The notes: a model not told the origin generated them from the sequence alone. Numbered from the stretch's first letter, positions 23,859 through 32,121 are shown. The stretch is DNA of 64,000 nucleotides from HR10 sp964615335 (GCA_964615335.1 CAZTMT010000001.1:124001-188000), one strand, 5' to 3'. A program made the numbers and translations.

Positions 23859-25448
23859 CTAGGGTTGGTGACACGCCATGCACTCCTGCTTCACGCTGAA
23901 GGCCTTCTGCCCATCGTGGCATCGTCCGCAATGCCGCGCATCATGCCTATCCCGTGCTGAAGCCGAGGAGACCGCGCTCGCGTGCGCCGGCACGATGCGG
24001 AAGGACTCGCGGTGGCAGATCGTGCAATCGGGCCTCTCCCCCTGCAGATGCGTCGCATGTCGGAAGGTGACCGATCCCGGGCTGGCTTCGCTCTGAGGGA
24101 AGGTGATGTCCGGTGGAACGCGGAAGTGTGCCATGCCTTCGGCCACGCGGGGTTCTTCGGGGGAAGTCGTCACCTCTGCTCTCACCTGGCGATGGTGAAG
24201 ACCGCTAGAGGCTAGGCCAAGGGCTCCAAGGAAAAAGACCCCTCCAAGGATCAGAACCAGAGGCGTCGTCCCGATCCACGGCTTTCGCAGAACGGCCACG
24301 GCTGGGGGTTCCGCCACCTCCGGCGAAGGGAGGCGCTCGCTCTCGGGGAAGATCGGCAGGTATTTCGCCGCGAGCCCAAAGAGCGCAAAGCCCAGCGCGA
24401 CGATCGTGAAGGTCACCAAAAGCTCTGTCCCGCTGGGGAAGTAGGAGGTCCCCGAAGAGGCTTCCATCCCCGTGATGCTCACATTCAACCGGTTCATGAT
24501 GAATCCGAGAATGACGAGCACCGATGAGACGAACAGGCCGAAGTGATCCGTCCGAATGCGCGGCACGCTCAGAAGCAGAAGCGGTCCGATGACGCCCAGG
24601 CTCATCTCGGCCAGAAACAGACGCCCTTCATAGGTCGGCTCGAAAGCGAAGCGAAGGGCATCTCGTCCGATGAGGTCTTGGATTTTCAAGACCACATAGA
24701 GGGCGAGCATGACGGCCGTCACCTTACCCAGATCGGCCAGCAGCTCGATCTCCAGCCGCTTCCGAAACGCCCGATAGCTCATGAACGACTCGAAGACCGT
24801 CATCATGCAGCCCAGGGCAATCGCTGAGATGAAGAAGAAGACGGGCAACAGGGGGGAGTACCAGAGCGGATGCAACTTCTCGGGCACGATCAGATAGAGC
24901 GATCCGAGCGAGGATTGATGCAGGGTCGAGAGGATGACTCCGAGAATGACCAGGGGAACGGTCAGCGCGTGGATCACCCGACGGGGCCTTTCCAATCGCA
25001 AGCGTTCGAACAACACCGGACTGAACTCCAGAGCGAGCACCGTCGTGTAGAGCATGACGCACCAGGCGACCTCGAACATCACCGAACGTGGATTCCACAT
25101 GACCAAGGGGTGCCAGATGCGGTAGGGTCGCCCCAGATCGAAGAGCAGCGCGACGATGACCAGCAGGTATCCGAGGAAGGCCGTCAAAATCGTCGGACGG
25201 ATGATGGGGCGGAAGCGCTCGATGTTGAAGATGTAGACCACGGCGCTGATCGTGAAGCCACCCGCCGCGAGCGCGACGCCGCAGAGGACATCGAATCCGA
25301 TCCACAGGCCCCACGGGAACGCATCGCTCAAGGCGGTGCTCGCACCTAAACCTTTCGTGAATCGAACGAGCGTGCTATAGAGTCCCCCCCCGAGGATGAG
25401 AAGAAACACCGTCTCCCAAAAGCTCGGTCGGCGAAGGCGCCATCTCAT
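23859..25448 (-). CDS. NrfD/PsrC-type membrane subunit fused to a C-terminal triheme cytochrome domain
   Basis: A 529-residue protein. Residues about 10-410 form a multi-pass NrfD/HmcC-like membrane domain that normally exchanges electrons with quinol (FPWGLWIGFDVLCGVALAAGG, then AFLGYLLVIVALLFDLGRP are typical). One more TM near 425-445 leads to a periplasmic tail with three CxxCH motifs: CTICH 475-479, CGRCH 507-511 and CMACH 523-527. Extra His residues (FRHATHLQG) suit bis-His ligation as in cytochrome c7/c3. NrfD proteins are usually separate from the cytochrome, so the fusion is unusual. The ATG at 25448 is preferred over 25466 on ribosome-site spacing. It lies between the ferredoxin and the heme kinase. 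Confidence 0.88.
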   Translation of the reverse strand: MRWRLRRPSFWETVFLLILGGGLYSTLVRFTKGLGASTALSDAFPWGLWIGFDVLCGVALAAGGFTISAVVYIFNIERFRPIIRPTILTAFLGYLLVIVALLFDLGRPYRIWHPLVMWNPRSVMFEVAWCVMLYTTVLALEFSPVLFERLRLERPRRVIHALTVPLVILGVILSTLHQSSLGSLYLIVPEKLHPLWYSPLLPVFFFISAIALGCMMTVFESFMSYRAFRKRLEIELLADLGKVTAVMLALYVVLKIQDLIGRDALRFAFEPTYEGRLFLAEMSLGVIGPLLLLSVPRIRTDHFGLFVSSVLVILGFIMNRLNVSITGMEASSGTSYFPSGTELLVTFTIVALGFALFGLAAKYLPIFPESERLPSPEVAEPPAVAVLRKPWIGTTPLVLILGGVFFLGALGLASSGLHHRQVRAEVTTSPEEPRVAEGMAHFRVPPDITFPQSEASPGSVTFRHATHLQGERPDCTICHRESFRIVPAHASAVSSASARDRHDARHCGRCHDGQKAFSVKQECMACHQP

Positions 25449-25486
25449 AGCATCCCTCTCCCCCATACGTGCGCGGCCCCGGAGTC

Positions 25487-26269
25487 TCAGGAATCCTCGG
25501 CCGGTCCGGATCGGGTCCTCTGTTCTTCGTGCTCCCGACGTCGAACTTCCTGACGCCGATTCGTGATCCACCAGATGCCTCCCAGCAGGATGCTTCCCAC
25601 GATGACGAAATTCGGAATCTTCTGCAAGACCTGCCAGGTCAGCAGAGGCAGCGGCTCCGTGAGCAGGTCAGTTCGATAGCCGAGACGTTCGAAGGGAACG
25701 TCCGAGAGGATGAGCACCGACGTCCCCCCGACTTCCTGCAGACCATAAATTCGCGGGACGTATTTCTTTGGATGGGCGCGAAGGCGCGCGCGCGCCTCTT
25801 CGATGAGAGCCTCTCGGTCTCCGAACATTGTCGCTCCCGTCGGACACACCTCGGCGCAGGCAGTCGGCCGCCCGGCCGCCAGGCGATCGGCGCACAGATC
25901 GCACTTTCGGATGCGCGGCAGCGTCTTTGTCCATTCGTACTTCGGAATGCCAAAAGGACACGCGAGCATGCAGTAGCGGCATCCGATGCATCGCTCCTCT
26001 CGATAGATCACCGGACCCAGTGCCGTCTTCTCCAAAGCCGCGACCGGACAGACGGAGACGCAGGTCGGAACCTCACAGTGCATGCAGAGGTAGCGAACGA
26101 ATCGCCCCCCTCGCTTCTTCACGACCGTGTAGGTTCTGTCCGACAAGCGATCTTCGAAAAAATGCGCGGCTGTTTGGGGCAGACCATTCCGTTGTTTGCA
26201 GGCTTCGTAACAGGCTCCGCATCCGATGCACCGGGTCACATCCAAGAGAAGACCTTTTGCGCTGCCCAT
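25487..26269 (-). CDS. Membrane-anchored ferredoxin with four [4Fe-4S] clusters (HmcB/HybA-like)
   Basis: A 260-residue iron-sulfur protein. Four cysteine groups are seen: CIGCGACYEACK, CMHCEVPTCVSVCP, CIGCRYCMLACPFGIP, and CDLC with CAEVCP. This is the DmsB/HmcB/HybA arrangement. A hydrophobic segment near residues 222-240 (FVIVGSILLGGIWWI) followed by basic residues anchors the C-terminus, as in HybA. There is no Tat signal at the N-terminus, so the bulk may face the cytoplasm. It is the expected electron-transfer partner of the NrfD-type subunit encoded 38 bases downstream. The ATG at 26269 has GGGAGA 6 bases upstream and is preferred to the GTG at 26275. Confidence 0.92.
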   Translation of the reverse strand: MGSAKGLLLDVTRCIGCGACYEACKQRNGLPQTAAHFFEDRLSDRTYTVVKKRGGRFVRYLCMHCEVPTCVSVCPVAALEKTALGPVIYREERCIGCRYCMLACPFGIPKYEWTKTLPRIRKCDLCADRLAAGRPTACAEVCPTGATMFGDREALIEEARARLRAHPKKYVPRIYGLQEVGGTSVLILSDVPFERLGYRTDLLTEPLPLLTWQVLQKIPNFVIVGSILLGGIWWITNRRQEVRRREHEEQRTRSGPAEDS

Positions 26270-26505
26270 AGGCACTCTCCCTCATGAAGAGAAGCAATTT
26301 TCATGCCGCGCTCACGCGCCGGACTCGGCCGCACTTCTTCCTCGCCATTTCAGGCACTTGCAGCGGAGCCGTGCTCCTCTCCCCCCATCGCGAAGTGGGC
26401 GAAATCCCCCATTGGGGGCTCCCCCCGCGCGTGGGGACACCTGGCGCTCCCCAGATGTCACCCGCCCGTCCAGAGCGAAGCTCAGACAGCTCTCCGGGCC
26501 CGTCG
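26270..26505 (-). other. Non-coding 236-base gap inside the redox operon, C/G-tract rich
   Basis: No convincing gene. It contains CCCCC-ATT-GGGGG (26406-26418) and further runs of C and G (26381-26386, 26421-26426, 26433-26436) that could form alternative hairpins in the transcript. There is no T-run. It could be a processing or attenuation site that separates expression of the two GcvH-like genes from the membrane complex. Confidence 0.35.
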
Positions 26506-27195
26506 TTACGAACGCGGGCTGCGCAGGAAAGTCCGCGTGAATTCCTCCCATCCAGCTTCATCTATCCTCTCCAGGATACCTTCCGTCCATTGCCCCCCAT
26601 CCTGGAGCACGTGTCCGAGGTCCGTCTGCAGGAACGATTGCAGCGTGAGGAACTCTTTGAATCGCTCGATCTCCTGGCGGAGCCACTGCTGCGCTTCTTC
26701 TGCTACCCGCAGGTGGCGCAGATGCGCGGCCAGGTTCTTCGGCTTCAGAGCGCAGACCCAGCCTTCCTCGTAAGGTTGTGTTCTCCCGGCCTCCGGATAG
26801 CGCCGCAACTCTTCGTTCACGGCGCTGACCACACCGTCCACGGGAGCATGGAAGACGGCGCGTCGCCCATTTTGCTCAAAGGTGAAAAGCGGTTCGCCCC
26901 GTCGGACGACAGCTCCGACTTCGGGCAGCTCGACAGCGTCCACTCGGCCCAGAGCGCGACGGACGAATTCATCTGCGCCGACGAGCGTGCGCCCTGTCGG
27001 TTCCAGCCGAATCCACGTGTGTCCCTCATCCAGAAAGAGGCCGGCGGGCACAGAGACCATCTCCAGAGCCGGTATCGGGAGGAATTCCCAACGCGGCTTC
27101 GGGGATTTCAGTCCCTGTCGGGCTTCGGCCCACTGCACGACGGAATCTATGAGGATGAAACCGACGATCGTGAGGATGACGAAAAGAGCGACCAT
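26506..27195 (-). CDS. Membrane-anchored GcvH-like protein without the lipoyl lysine
   Basis: A 229-residue protein. Residues 1-20 form a TM anchor. Residues about 55-155 match the H-protein fold of the glycine cleavage system: GHTWIRLEPTG, LGRVDAVELPEVGAVVRRGEPLF, HAPVDGVVSAVNEEL, EEGWVCALKP. In true GcvH the loop is ESVKAAS with the lipoyl-carrying Lys. Here it reads EQNGRRA, with Gly110 at the Lys position, so lipoylation is not expected. AAGGAGGTGA overlaps the stop of the upstream paralogue and sits well before the ATG. No gcvT or gcvP is in the window. It belongs with the redox complex and its role is unknown. Confidence 0.8.
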   Translation of the reverse strand: MVALFVILTIVGFILIDSVVQWAEARQGLKSPKPRWEFLPIPALEMVSVPAGLFLDEGHTWIRLEPTGRTLVGADEFVRRALGRVDAVELPEVGAVVRRGEPLFTFEQNGRRAVFHAPVDGVVSAVNEELRRYPEAGRTQPYEEGWVCALKPKNLAAHLRHLRVAEEAQQWLRQEIERFKEFLTLQSFLQTDLGHVLQDGGQWTEGILERIDEAGWEEFTRTFLRSPRS

Positions 27196-27198
27196 AAT

Positions 27199-28233
27199 TC
27201 ACCTCCTTGTTTTGATCTTTCCTTCGGACGCGCTCGGGAGGACGTGGTGTCGTCGGGCCGGAGGGATCAAAAACTGGGCGATCACGCTCGCCCATCGGCT
27301 CGGGCCCAGAAGTTCCTCCAGAAGCCCCGTGGGGCTATCCTTTCCCAACGCGAGGGCATCCTGAGATCCCGCGCAAGGTATACCCCCATCGGGAAGCGTC
27401 CGGCCCATCGCGGGAGAGATCTCCCCGGTCCGCGCGGCGGCGTGAATTTCCCGATGCAGCCGCTTGATCTCCCACTGATACCATCGAAAGGCGTGTTCTC
27501 CGTAGAAGAGATGCTCCACGTCCTGCTGTAACCGCTCGGGGCGCAGGACCAGGACCCATCCCTCTCCGTAGGGATCGTGATTGATCAGCGAGGGCTGTTG
27601 CCGGAGTCTCTCGTTGAGCTGGTGAACAACTCCTGTCACCGGAGCCGAGAGGGCGATCTCTCCAGCTTGGTGAATGAGCACCCCGCACGGATCCCCCTCC
27701 AGGACTCGCGCGCCCGCTTCGGGGAGTCGAGCCCAGTAGATCCTCCCGAGAAGCTTCTGCCCAAAATCATCCACTCCGATCCGGACTAATCCGCGTCTCT
27801 CAATCCGCGCCCAGATGTGAGCCGGGTGGTAGAAGAGATCCCGAGCGATACGAAACAGGCCCCAGGTCGTGGACTGATCGAAGTGCGGCTCAGGACTCTC
27901 TTGATCGCGGCACAAGGGGCATGCCGGGAATCTCTCGGCGAGACGTCTCCAATCCGGAGGGCGCAGGCATACGATCTCCCCTGAACGCATGCGGATCTGA
28001 GTCTCTCCGCCAGAGGCTTCGGGTTCCGCCGCGCGTTCTCGGATCGCTCGATCAAAGGCGCACTGCTCGCATTCGTAGTTGTGATCGCATAGTTTGTAGT
28101 CAACAACTCCGGCCAGCATCCACACGCATTTGAGCGGAGCAGAAGCTTCCGGGGAGGGATCGGTCCGAGCCCCCAGGCTGTAAGGGGAGGGAAGACTCCC
28201 GAATCTGGCGTTTCTTTGACGCTTGTGCCTCAT
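27199..28233 (-). CDS. GcvH-like protein with N-terminal cysteine cluster, no lipoyl lysine
   Basis: A 344-residue protein and first gene of the sigma-54 operon. The N-terminal part has CVWMLAGVVDYKLCD and YECEQCAFDRA (Cys36, 49, 55, 58), a likely metal or redox site, then CPLC (105-108). From about 130 it has the H-protein fold: HIWARIERRGLVRIGVDDFG, LGRIYWARLPEAG, SAPVTGVVHQLNE, DPYGEGWVLVLRPE. The segment where GcvH has ESVKA reads IHQAGE, so no lipoyl Lys. The ATG at 28233 follows GGAGGA by 6 bases and lies about 17 bases after the predicted sigma-54 start. It is separated by 3 bases from its paralogue. Not a glycine-cleavage protein by context. Confidence 0.8.
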   Translation of the reverse strand: MRHKRQRNARFGSLPSPYSLGARTDPSPEASAPLKCVWMLAGVVDYKLCDHNYECEQCAFDRAIRERAAEPEASGGETQIRMRSGEIVCLRPPDWRRLAERFPACPLCRDQESPEPHFDQSTTWGLFRIARDLFYHPAHIWARIERRGLVRIGVDDFGQKLLGRIYWARLPEAGARVLEGDPCGVLIHQAGEIALSAPVTGVVHQLNERLRQQPSLINHDPYGEGWVLVLRPERLQQDVEHLFYGEHAFRWYQWEIKRLHREIHAAARTGEISPAMGRTLPDGGIPCAGSQDALALGKDSPTGLLEELLGPSRWASVIAQFLIPPARRHHVLPSASEGKIKTRR

Positions 28234-28260
28234 GTTTCTTCCTCCCGCACTGTTTCTTCT

Positions 28261-28276
28261 GGCAACGGGCGTGCCA
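28261..28276 (-). promoter_or_regulatory. Sigma-54 (-24/-12) promoter of the redox operon
   Basis: TGGCACGCCCGTTGCC on the minus strand matches the consensus TGGCAC-N5-TTGC exactly, with GG (28275-28274) and GC (28263-28262) separated by 10 bases. The predicted start is near 28250, just before the Shine-Dalgarno and ATG of the first GcvH-like gene. Confidence 0.88.
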
Positions 28277-28366
28277 CAGGAGGTGTCCTCGGACCTTCGG
28301 TAAGTCTCTGCGAAGGCGGAAAATAGAAGCGCCAGGGGAGAGGCGCCACCTGCGCGCCCCTTTTCC

Positions 28367-28472
28367 TGTTGAGATTTTCAACGCCTCTGGATCGGTGAAG
28401 GAGAGAAGTTCATACGTATTCAACAGTTCGCTGTGTTGAAAAGCTCAATACCGGGTGTTGAAAGACTCGACA
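28367..28472. promoter_or_regulatory. Repeated TGTTGA palindromes, candidate enhancer sites for the NtrC-type regulator
   Basis: Three inverted repeats of the same half-site lie 90-210 bases upstream of the sigma-54 promoter. Site 1 is TGTTGA-N5-TCAACG (28367-28383), site 2 is TTCAACA-N8-TGTTGAA (28419-28440) and site 3 is TGTTGA-N5-TCGACA (28456-28472). This is the usual distance for bacterial enhancer-binding proteins. The rest of the 368-base gap (28234-28601) shows no gene. Confidence 0.65.
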
Positions 28473-28601
28473 TGGAGCGCGACTCCGGGATGAACGATCC
28501 CCTATTTTCGCCAATCCTCGGGGGGAGGGAGGTGCGCCCGGTAGGCCCTTCTCTCAGAAGCTGTTCGCAAGAGGCGAAGGATCTGAGGGGCTGTTGTGAT
28601 C

Positions 28602-29918
28602 TCACGGGCGCGGGGATCGAACGCTCGAAGATCTCATCGGGTCATCGAGATCTTCGCCTTTCTCCTTGTCGTGCGAAGCGAGCAACTGCTCGTAGAGCGT
28701 CCTCATGCGTTCGATGAGTCTATCGGCCGTGAAGTGGGCGAATGCGAAAGCTTGCGCCGCGCGGGCGCAGCGCGCGGCCTCATCGGGATGGTTCAGGACG
28801 TGCAAGATCGTCTCGGCGAGCGCCTGAGGATCCCCCGGAGGGACGAGCCATCCGGTCTCCCCGTGGCGGATGAGATCGGGTGTGCCCCCGACGGCTGTCG
28901 CGATGACCGGACGAGCCGCGGCCATCGCCTCGATCAGGGCGACGGGCGTCCCTTCGTTCCGCGAGCTGTTGACGACCAGATCGGCATCGGCATAGATGCG
29001 CTCTAAGTCTTCCCTCCAGCCCAGAAAGAGAACGTGTCCTCGAAGCGGGGAACGGCGACTGGCGGCCTCCAGATGAGGACGCCGCTCGCCATCTCCGACA
29101 AGAAGCAAACGCACAGTGGGCTTCTGGGCGAGCACGTGAGCGAGCGCGCGGAACAGAAGGTCGTGATCCTTCACGGCCACGAGCCGGCCGACCGAACACA
29201 CCAGAGCAACCCCTTCATCCAGCCCCAGCTCGCGTCGGATCTCTCCGCGAAATCGAGAGCTTGTGCGAAAGCGGTCCAATTCCAGGCCGAGGGGAACGAC
29301 GAGAATCTTCTCCTCCGGTGCGATCCCGTAACGGATCAGCTCCTCTTTGAGTCTCGGGCTCAGGGTGATGATGCGCGTCGTCCATCGAGCCAAGCGGCGT
29401 TCGATGAATCGAAAGAGCCGCGAGACGAGGGGAGGGAAATAGGAGTGGAACGTGTGTCCGTGAAAGGTGTGCAGCAGGATGGGGACGCCGGCCCAGCGCG
29501 CGGCGAGTCGGCCTAAAGCCCCGGCCTTGGACGCGTGCGTGTGGACGATGTGCGGGCGAAGACGCCGCAAGAGGCGAAAAAGCGCCCAGAGCGTCCGCGC
29601 GTCATCCAGCGGGTGAAGATCGCGCCGAAGAGAAGGAAGGACAAGGGGGATGATCCCTCGCGCGCGCGCGTGAGCCCGAAGGCTTCCTTCGCGAGGGTTC
29701 TCGCGGCCGACGATGAGTGTGGAGCGAAAGCGTTCATCGTTGAGGCCGGCTGTCAAGAGGATGACGTGCCAGGAGGGCCCTCCGATATTCAGTCGGGAGA
29801 GGATTCTCACGATGCGGATCGGTTCCGCAGGACCTTCCGGATCTGTTGCCGAGAGCGCGCGCGATCGTTCATCCTCGGAGCCTGACCGGAGGCCTTCGCT
29901 CGGATCATCACGTCGCAT
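28602..29918 (-). CDS. Glycosyltransferase family 4 protein
   Basis: A 438-residue GT-B glycosyltransferase. The acceptor-side N-terminal domain begins at about residue 34 (IRIVRILSRLNIGGPSWHVILL), and HTHASKAGALGRLAA is typical of GT4. The donor-binding domain has SVGRLVAVKDHDLL, LLLVGDGERRPHLE, and RNEGTPVALIEAMAAARPVIATAVGG with the E-x7-E motif. It probably adds a sugar to a surface polysaccharide or lipid at the inner membrane. The N-terminal 33 residues are poorly conserved and the ATG at 29918 lacks a strong ribosome site, so the start is uncertain. It lies 38 bases after ptsI, at the end of the rpoN/PTS series. Confidence 0.88.
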   Translation of the reverse strand: MRRDDPSEGLRSGSEDERSRALSATDPEGPAEPIRIVRILSRLNIGGPSWHVILLTAGLNDERFRSTLIVGRENPREGSLRAHARARGIIPLVLPSLRRDLHPLDDARTLWALFRLLRRLRPHIVHTHASKAGALGRLAARWAGVPILLHTFHGHTFHSYFPPLVSRLFRFIERRLARWTTRIITLSPRLKEELIRYGIAPEEKILVVPLGLELDRFRTSSRFRGEIRRELGLDEGVALVCSVGRLVAVKDHDLLFRALAHVLAQKPTVRLLLVGDGERRPHLEAASRRSPLRGHVLFLGWREDLERIYADADLVVNSSRNEGTPVALIEAMAAARPVIATAVGGTPDLIRHGETGWLVPPGDPQALAETILHVLNHPDEAARCARAAQAFAFAHFTADRLIERMRTLYEQLLASHDKEKGEDLDDPMRSSSVRSPRP

Positions 29919-29956
29919 GTTCCCACACCCTGTCAGGGGGAATCATGGAGTCGGCG

Positions 29957-31825
29957 TCAGAGAGGATCTCGGGCCGAGAAAGCGTTCTCCAGCCGCACGG
30001 CTTCCTGGACGAATTCGGAGCCGACTTCTTGAAGACTTCGGAGCAGATGCTCTCGCGCTTCTGCGGCTGTGGGAGCCGCGAGCGCTCTTTGCACGGCGTC
30101 CCGCACACGCGCCAGTTCGCTGTATCGGATGAGGTCTTTGATCAAGGGGATCGCGCGCGGGCGCATGCTCAGGATGCGAGCGCCCAGTCCGAGCAGAGCG
30201 AGCGCATACAGCGGGTGCGCCGCCATTTCGCCGCACACTTCAAGCGGAAGGCGGGCCTGCTCGGCGACGCGGATCACGTGCCGTAGGGAGCGCAAGACGG
30301 CCGGATGCAACGGATCGTAGAGAGAGGCCACGCGATCATTATCGCGATCCACAGCGAGCACGTATTGGATGAGATCGTTCGTCCCCAGGCTGAAGAAGTC
30401 GGCCGATGCGGCCAGCTCCTCAGCGATCAGGACGGCCGCCGGAGTCTCGATCATCACGCCGAGGGGCAGATGAGAGGGAACCGCGAACCCCTCCTGGCGC
30501 AGTTGGTGGCACACCGTCTGCAGCAGGCTCCGGACCTGATGCACTTCCTCGACGCTTGTGATCAGGGGAAGCACCAGGCGGAGATTTCCGAAGGCTGCCG
30601 CTCGAACGAAGGCTCGAAGCTGCGTCTTGAAAACTTCTGGAGCCTGCAGCGAGAAGCGGATGGCCCGGAGTCCGAGGGCCGGGTTCCGTTCGGGGATCCA
30701 GGGCTCCGGAGATCGGCTTCCAGTCGTCGCGAGGCGCTGATCCCGAAGAGCCCGCACGCTCCCGAGGGCCGCCATCTGGTTCTCGTCCCAATCTACCGTG
30801 CGGATCACGGCTCCCTCCGGGCCGGCCGCCAGAGCGACCTGACGATAAGCTTGCCACTGCACGTCCTCCGAAGGGAATTCCGGAGCCGATTGCAGAAAGA
30901 GGAATTCCGTGCGGAGCAAACCGATCCCCTGTGCGCCGAAGCGCCGGGCCTCTTCCAGCTCCGAGAGCCGTTCGATGTTGGCGCGAATCGTGATCGCCAC
31001 GCCGTCGCGCGTCGTCGCCGGCAGGGGAGCGCGCGCATGCAAGAGGCTCCATCGGCGTTCCTGCTCCTGCTTCTGCTGCTCGTATTTTCGAATGAGATCC
31101 GGCGAGGGGTGAACGAAGACGAGCCCGCGAGTCCCATCCACCAGAACAAGGGCCTGATCCTCGATCTGGGAGAGGGCACTGTGCACGCCCGATACGGCGG
31201 GGATTCCCAGGCCGCGCGCGAGAATAGCCGCGTGCGAGGTCCATCCCCCAGCGCCGATGACCAATCCCGCCAGACGCGGCGGATCCAGCTCGCCCAACAG
31301 ACTGGGCGGAAAGGTCTCGCTCACCAGAACGGCTCCTTCGGGCACCGAACAAGGAGTGCGATCTCCCGAGAGCGCGGTGATCAATCGGTTGGCGACGTCT
31401 TCGATGTCGCTGCCGCGCTCGCGCAGATAGTCGTCGGTGATTTCGGCGTAGATGGCCAGGATCCGGTCGGTGACCAGCTTCACCGCCCATTCGGCATTGA
31501 GGGCACTTGTGCGGATGAGCGTTTCGATCTCGCCGAGAATCCCCGCGTCCTCCAGCATCAGAAGCTGCGCGTCCAGGATATAAGCGTGCTCGGGGCCGAG
31601 CGCTTGCTCCAGGCGCTGGCGCAGGGCGCGGAGCTGTTGTCGGGCGCGCTCGACCGCCGCGCTGAAGCGGTGTACTTCCGCCTCGATCTCATCCGGAGCC
31701 AGCGATCGTCGGAAAACCAGAGGCCCGCGCCAGGGAGAGCGGACGGCCGGACCCCATCCGATCCCCGGAGAGATTCCCACTCCCTGAATCACCCATTTCG
31801 CTCGGGCCGGATCCTGCGTCGTCAT
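29957..31825 (-). CDS. ptsI: PTS enzyme I (phosphoenolpyruvate-protein phosphotransferase)
   Basis: A 622-residue EI that takes phosphate from PEP and passes it to HPr. The N-terminal HPr-binding region starts VIQGVGISPGIGWGP. The phosphorylated His is in GGWTSHAAILARGLGIPAV. The PEP-binding barrel has LLRTEFLFLQ, GVMIETPAAVLIAEEL, FFSLGTNDLIQYVLAVDR and LEVCGEMAAHPLYALALLGLG with the active-site Cys. It overlaps hpr by 4 bases. Length is slightly above E. coli EI (575). With only an IIA of the mannose type nearby and no IIB or IIC, the chain is likely regulatory rather than for sugar uptake. Confidence 0.95.
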   Translation of the reverse strand: MTTQDPARAKWVIQGVGISPGIGWGPAVRSPWRGPLVFRRSLAPDEIEAEVHRFSAAVERARQQLRALRQRLEQALGPEHAYILDAQLLMLEDAGILGEIETLIRTSALNAEWAVKLVTDRILAIYAEITDDYLRERGSDIEDVANRLITALSGDRTPCSVPEGAVLVSETFPPSLLGELDPPRLAGLVIGAGGWTSHAAILARGLGIPAVSGVHSALSQIEDQALVLVDGTRGLVFVHPSPDLIRKYEQQKQEQERRWSLLHARAPLPATTRDGVAITIRANIERLSELEEARRFGAQGIGLLRTEFLFLQSAPEFPSEDVQWQAYRQVALAAGPEGAVIRTVDWDENQMAALGSVRALRDQRLATTGSRSPEPWIPERNPALGLRAIRFSLQAPEVFKTQLRAFVRAAAFGNLRLVLPLITSVEEVHQVRSLLQTVCHQLRQEGFAVPSHLPLGVMIETPAAVLIAEELAASADFFSLGTNDLIQYVLAVDRDNDRVASLYDPLHPAVLRSLRHVIRVAEQARLPLEVCGEMAAHPLYALALLGLGARILSMRPRAIPLIKDLIRYSELARVRDAVQRALAAPTAAEAREHLLRSLQEVGSEFVQEAVRLENAFSARDPL

Positions 31826-32112
31826 GATGGGGATCGCTCCTCCTCTTCACCGAATTTCGACTCGATGAGTTGGCGCAGGGCCAGGATCGCTTCCGCTTCA
31901 TCTTCGCCGGAGGCCGTGATGTCCAGAGAAGTCCCCGCGGAGGCAGCCAGAAGCAGAACGCCGAAGATGCTTTTGGCATCCACCGTCTGTCCGGTGTCTG
32001 AACGCGTGAGGGTGATCTGGCTCCGAAAGCGGTTGGCCACCTGCACGAGCTTGGCGGCCGCGCGCGCATGCAACCCGAGGCGATTGGTCACCTGTACCGT
32101 GCAGCGGCGCAT
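31822..32112 (-). CDS. HPr phosphocarrier protein
   Basis: A 96-residue HPr. His15 in NRLGLHARAAA is the phospho-acceptor from enzyme I. The serine of the regulatory site is kept as Ser48 (VDAKSIFGVLLLAAS), matching Ser46 of other HPr proteins, so HPr kinase control is possible, but hprK is not in the window. It carries a short acidic C-terminal extension (EEEERSPS). It starts 9 bases after the IIA gene and overlaps ptsI by 4 bases, so IIA, HPr and EI should be made together. Confidence 0.95.
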   Translation of the reverse strand: MRRCTVQVTNRLGLHARAAAKLVQVANRFRSQITLTRSDTGQTVDAKSIFGVLLLAASAGTSLDITASGEDEAEAILALRQLIESKFGEEEERSPS

Positions 32113-32121
32113 GAGCAGCTC

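Noticed and set aside
26301..26561. Minus-strand 86-codon frame overlapping the end of the membrane-anchored GcvH-like gene
   Set aside because: It overlaps a real gene and has no recognisable motif and no good ribosome site.
26506..28233. Glycine cleavage H proteins (gcvH)
   Set aside because: Fold matches, but the lipoyl Lys is absent in both, extra domains are present, and no gcvT or gcvP is near.
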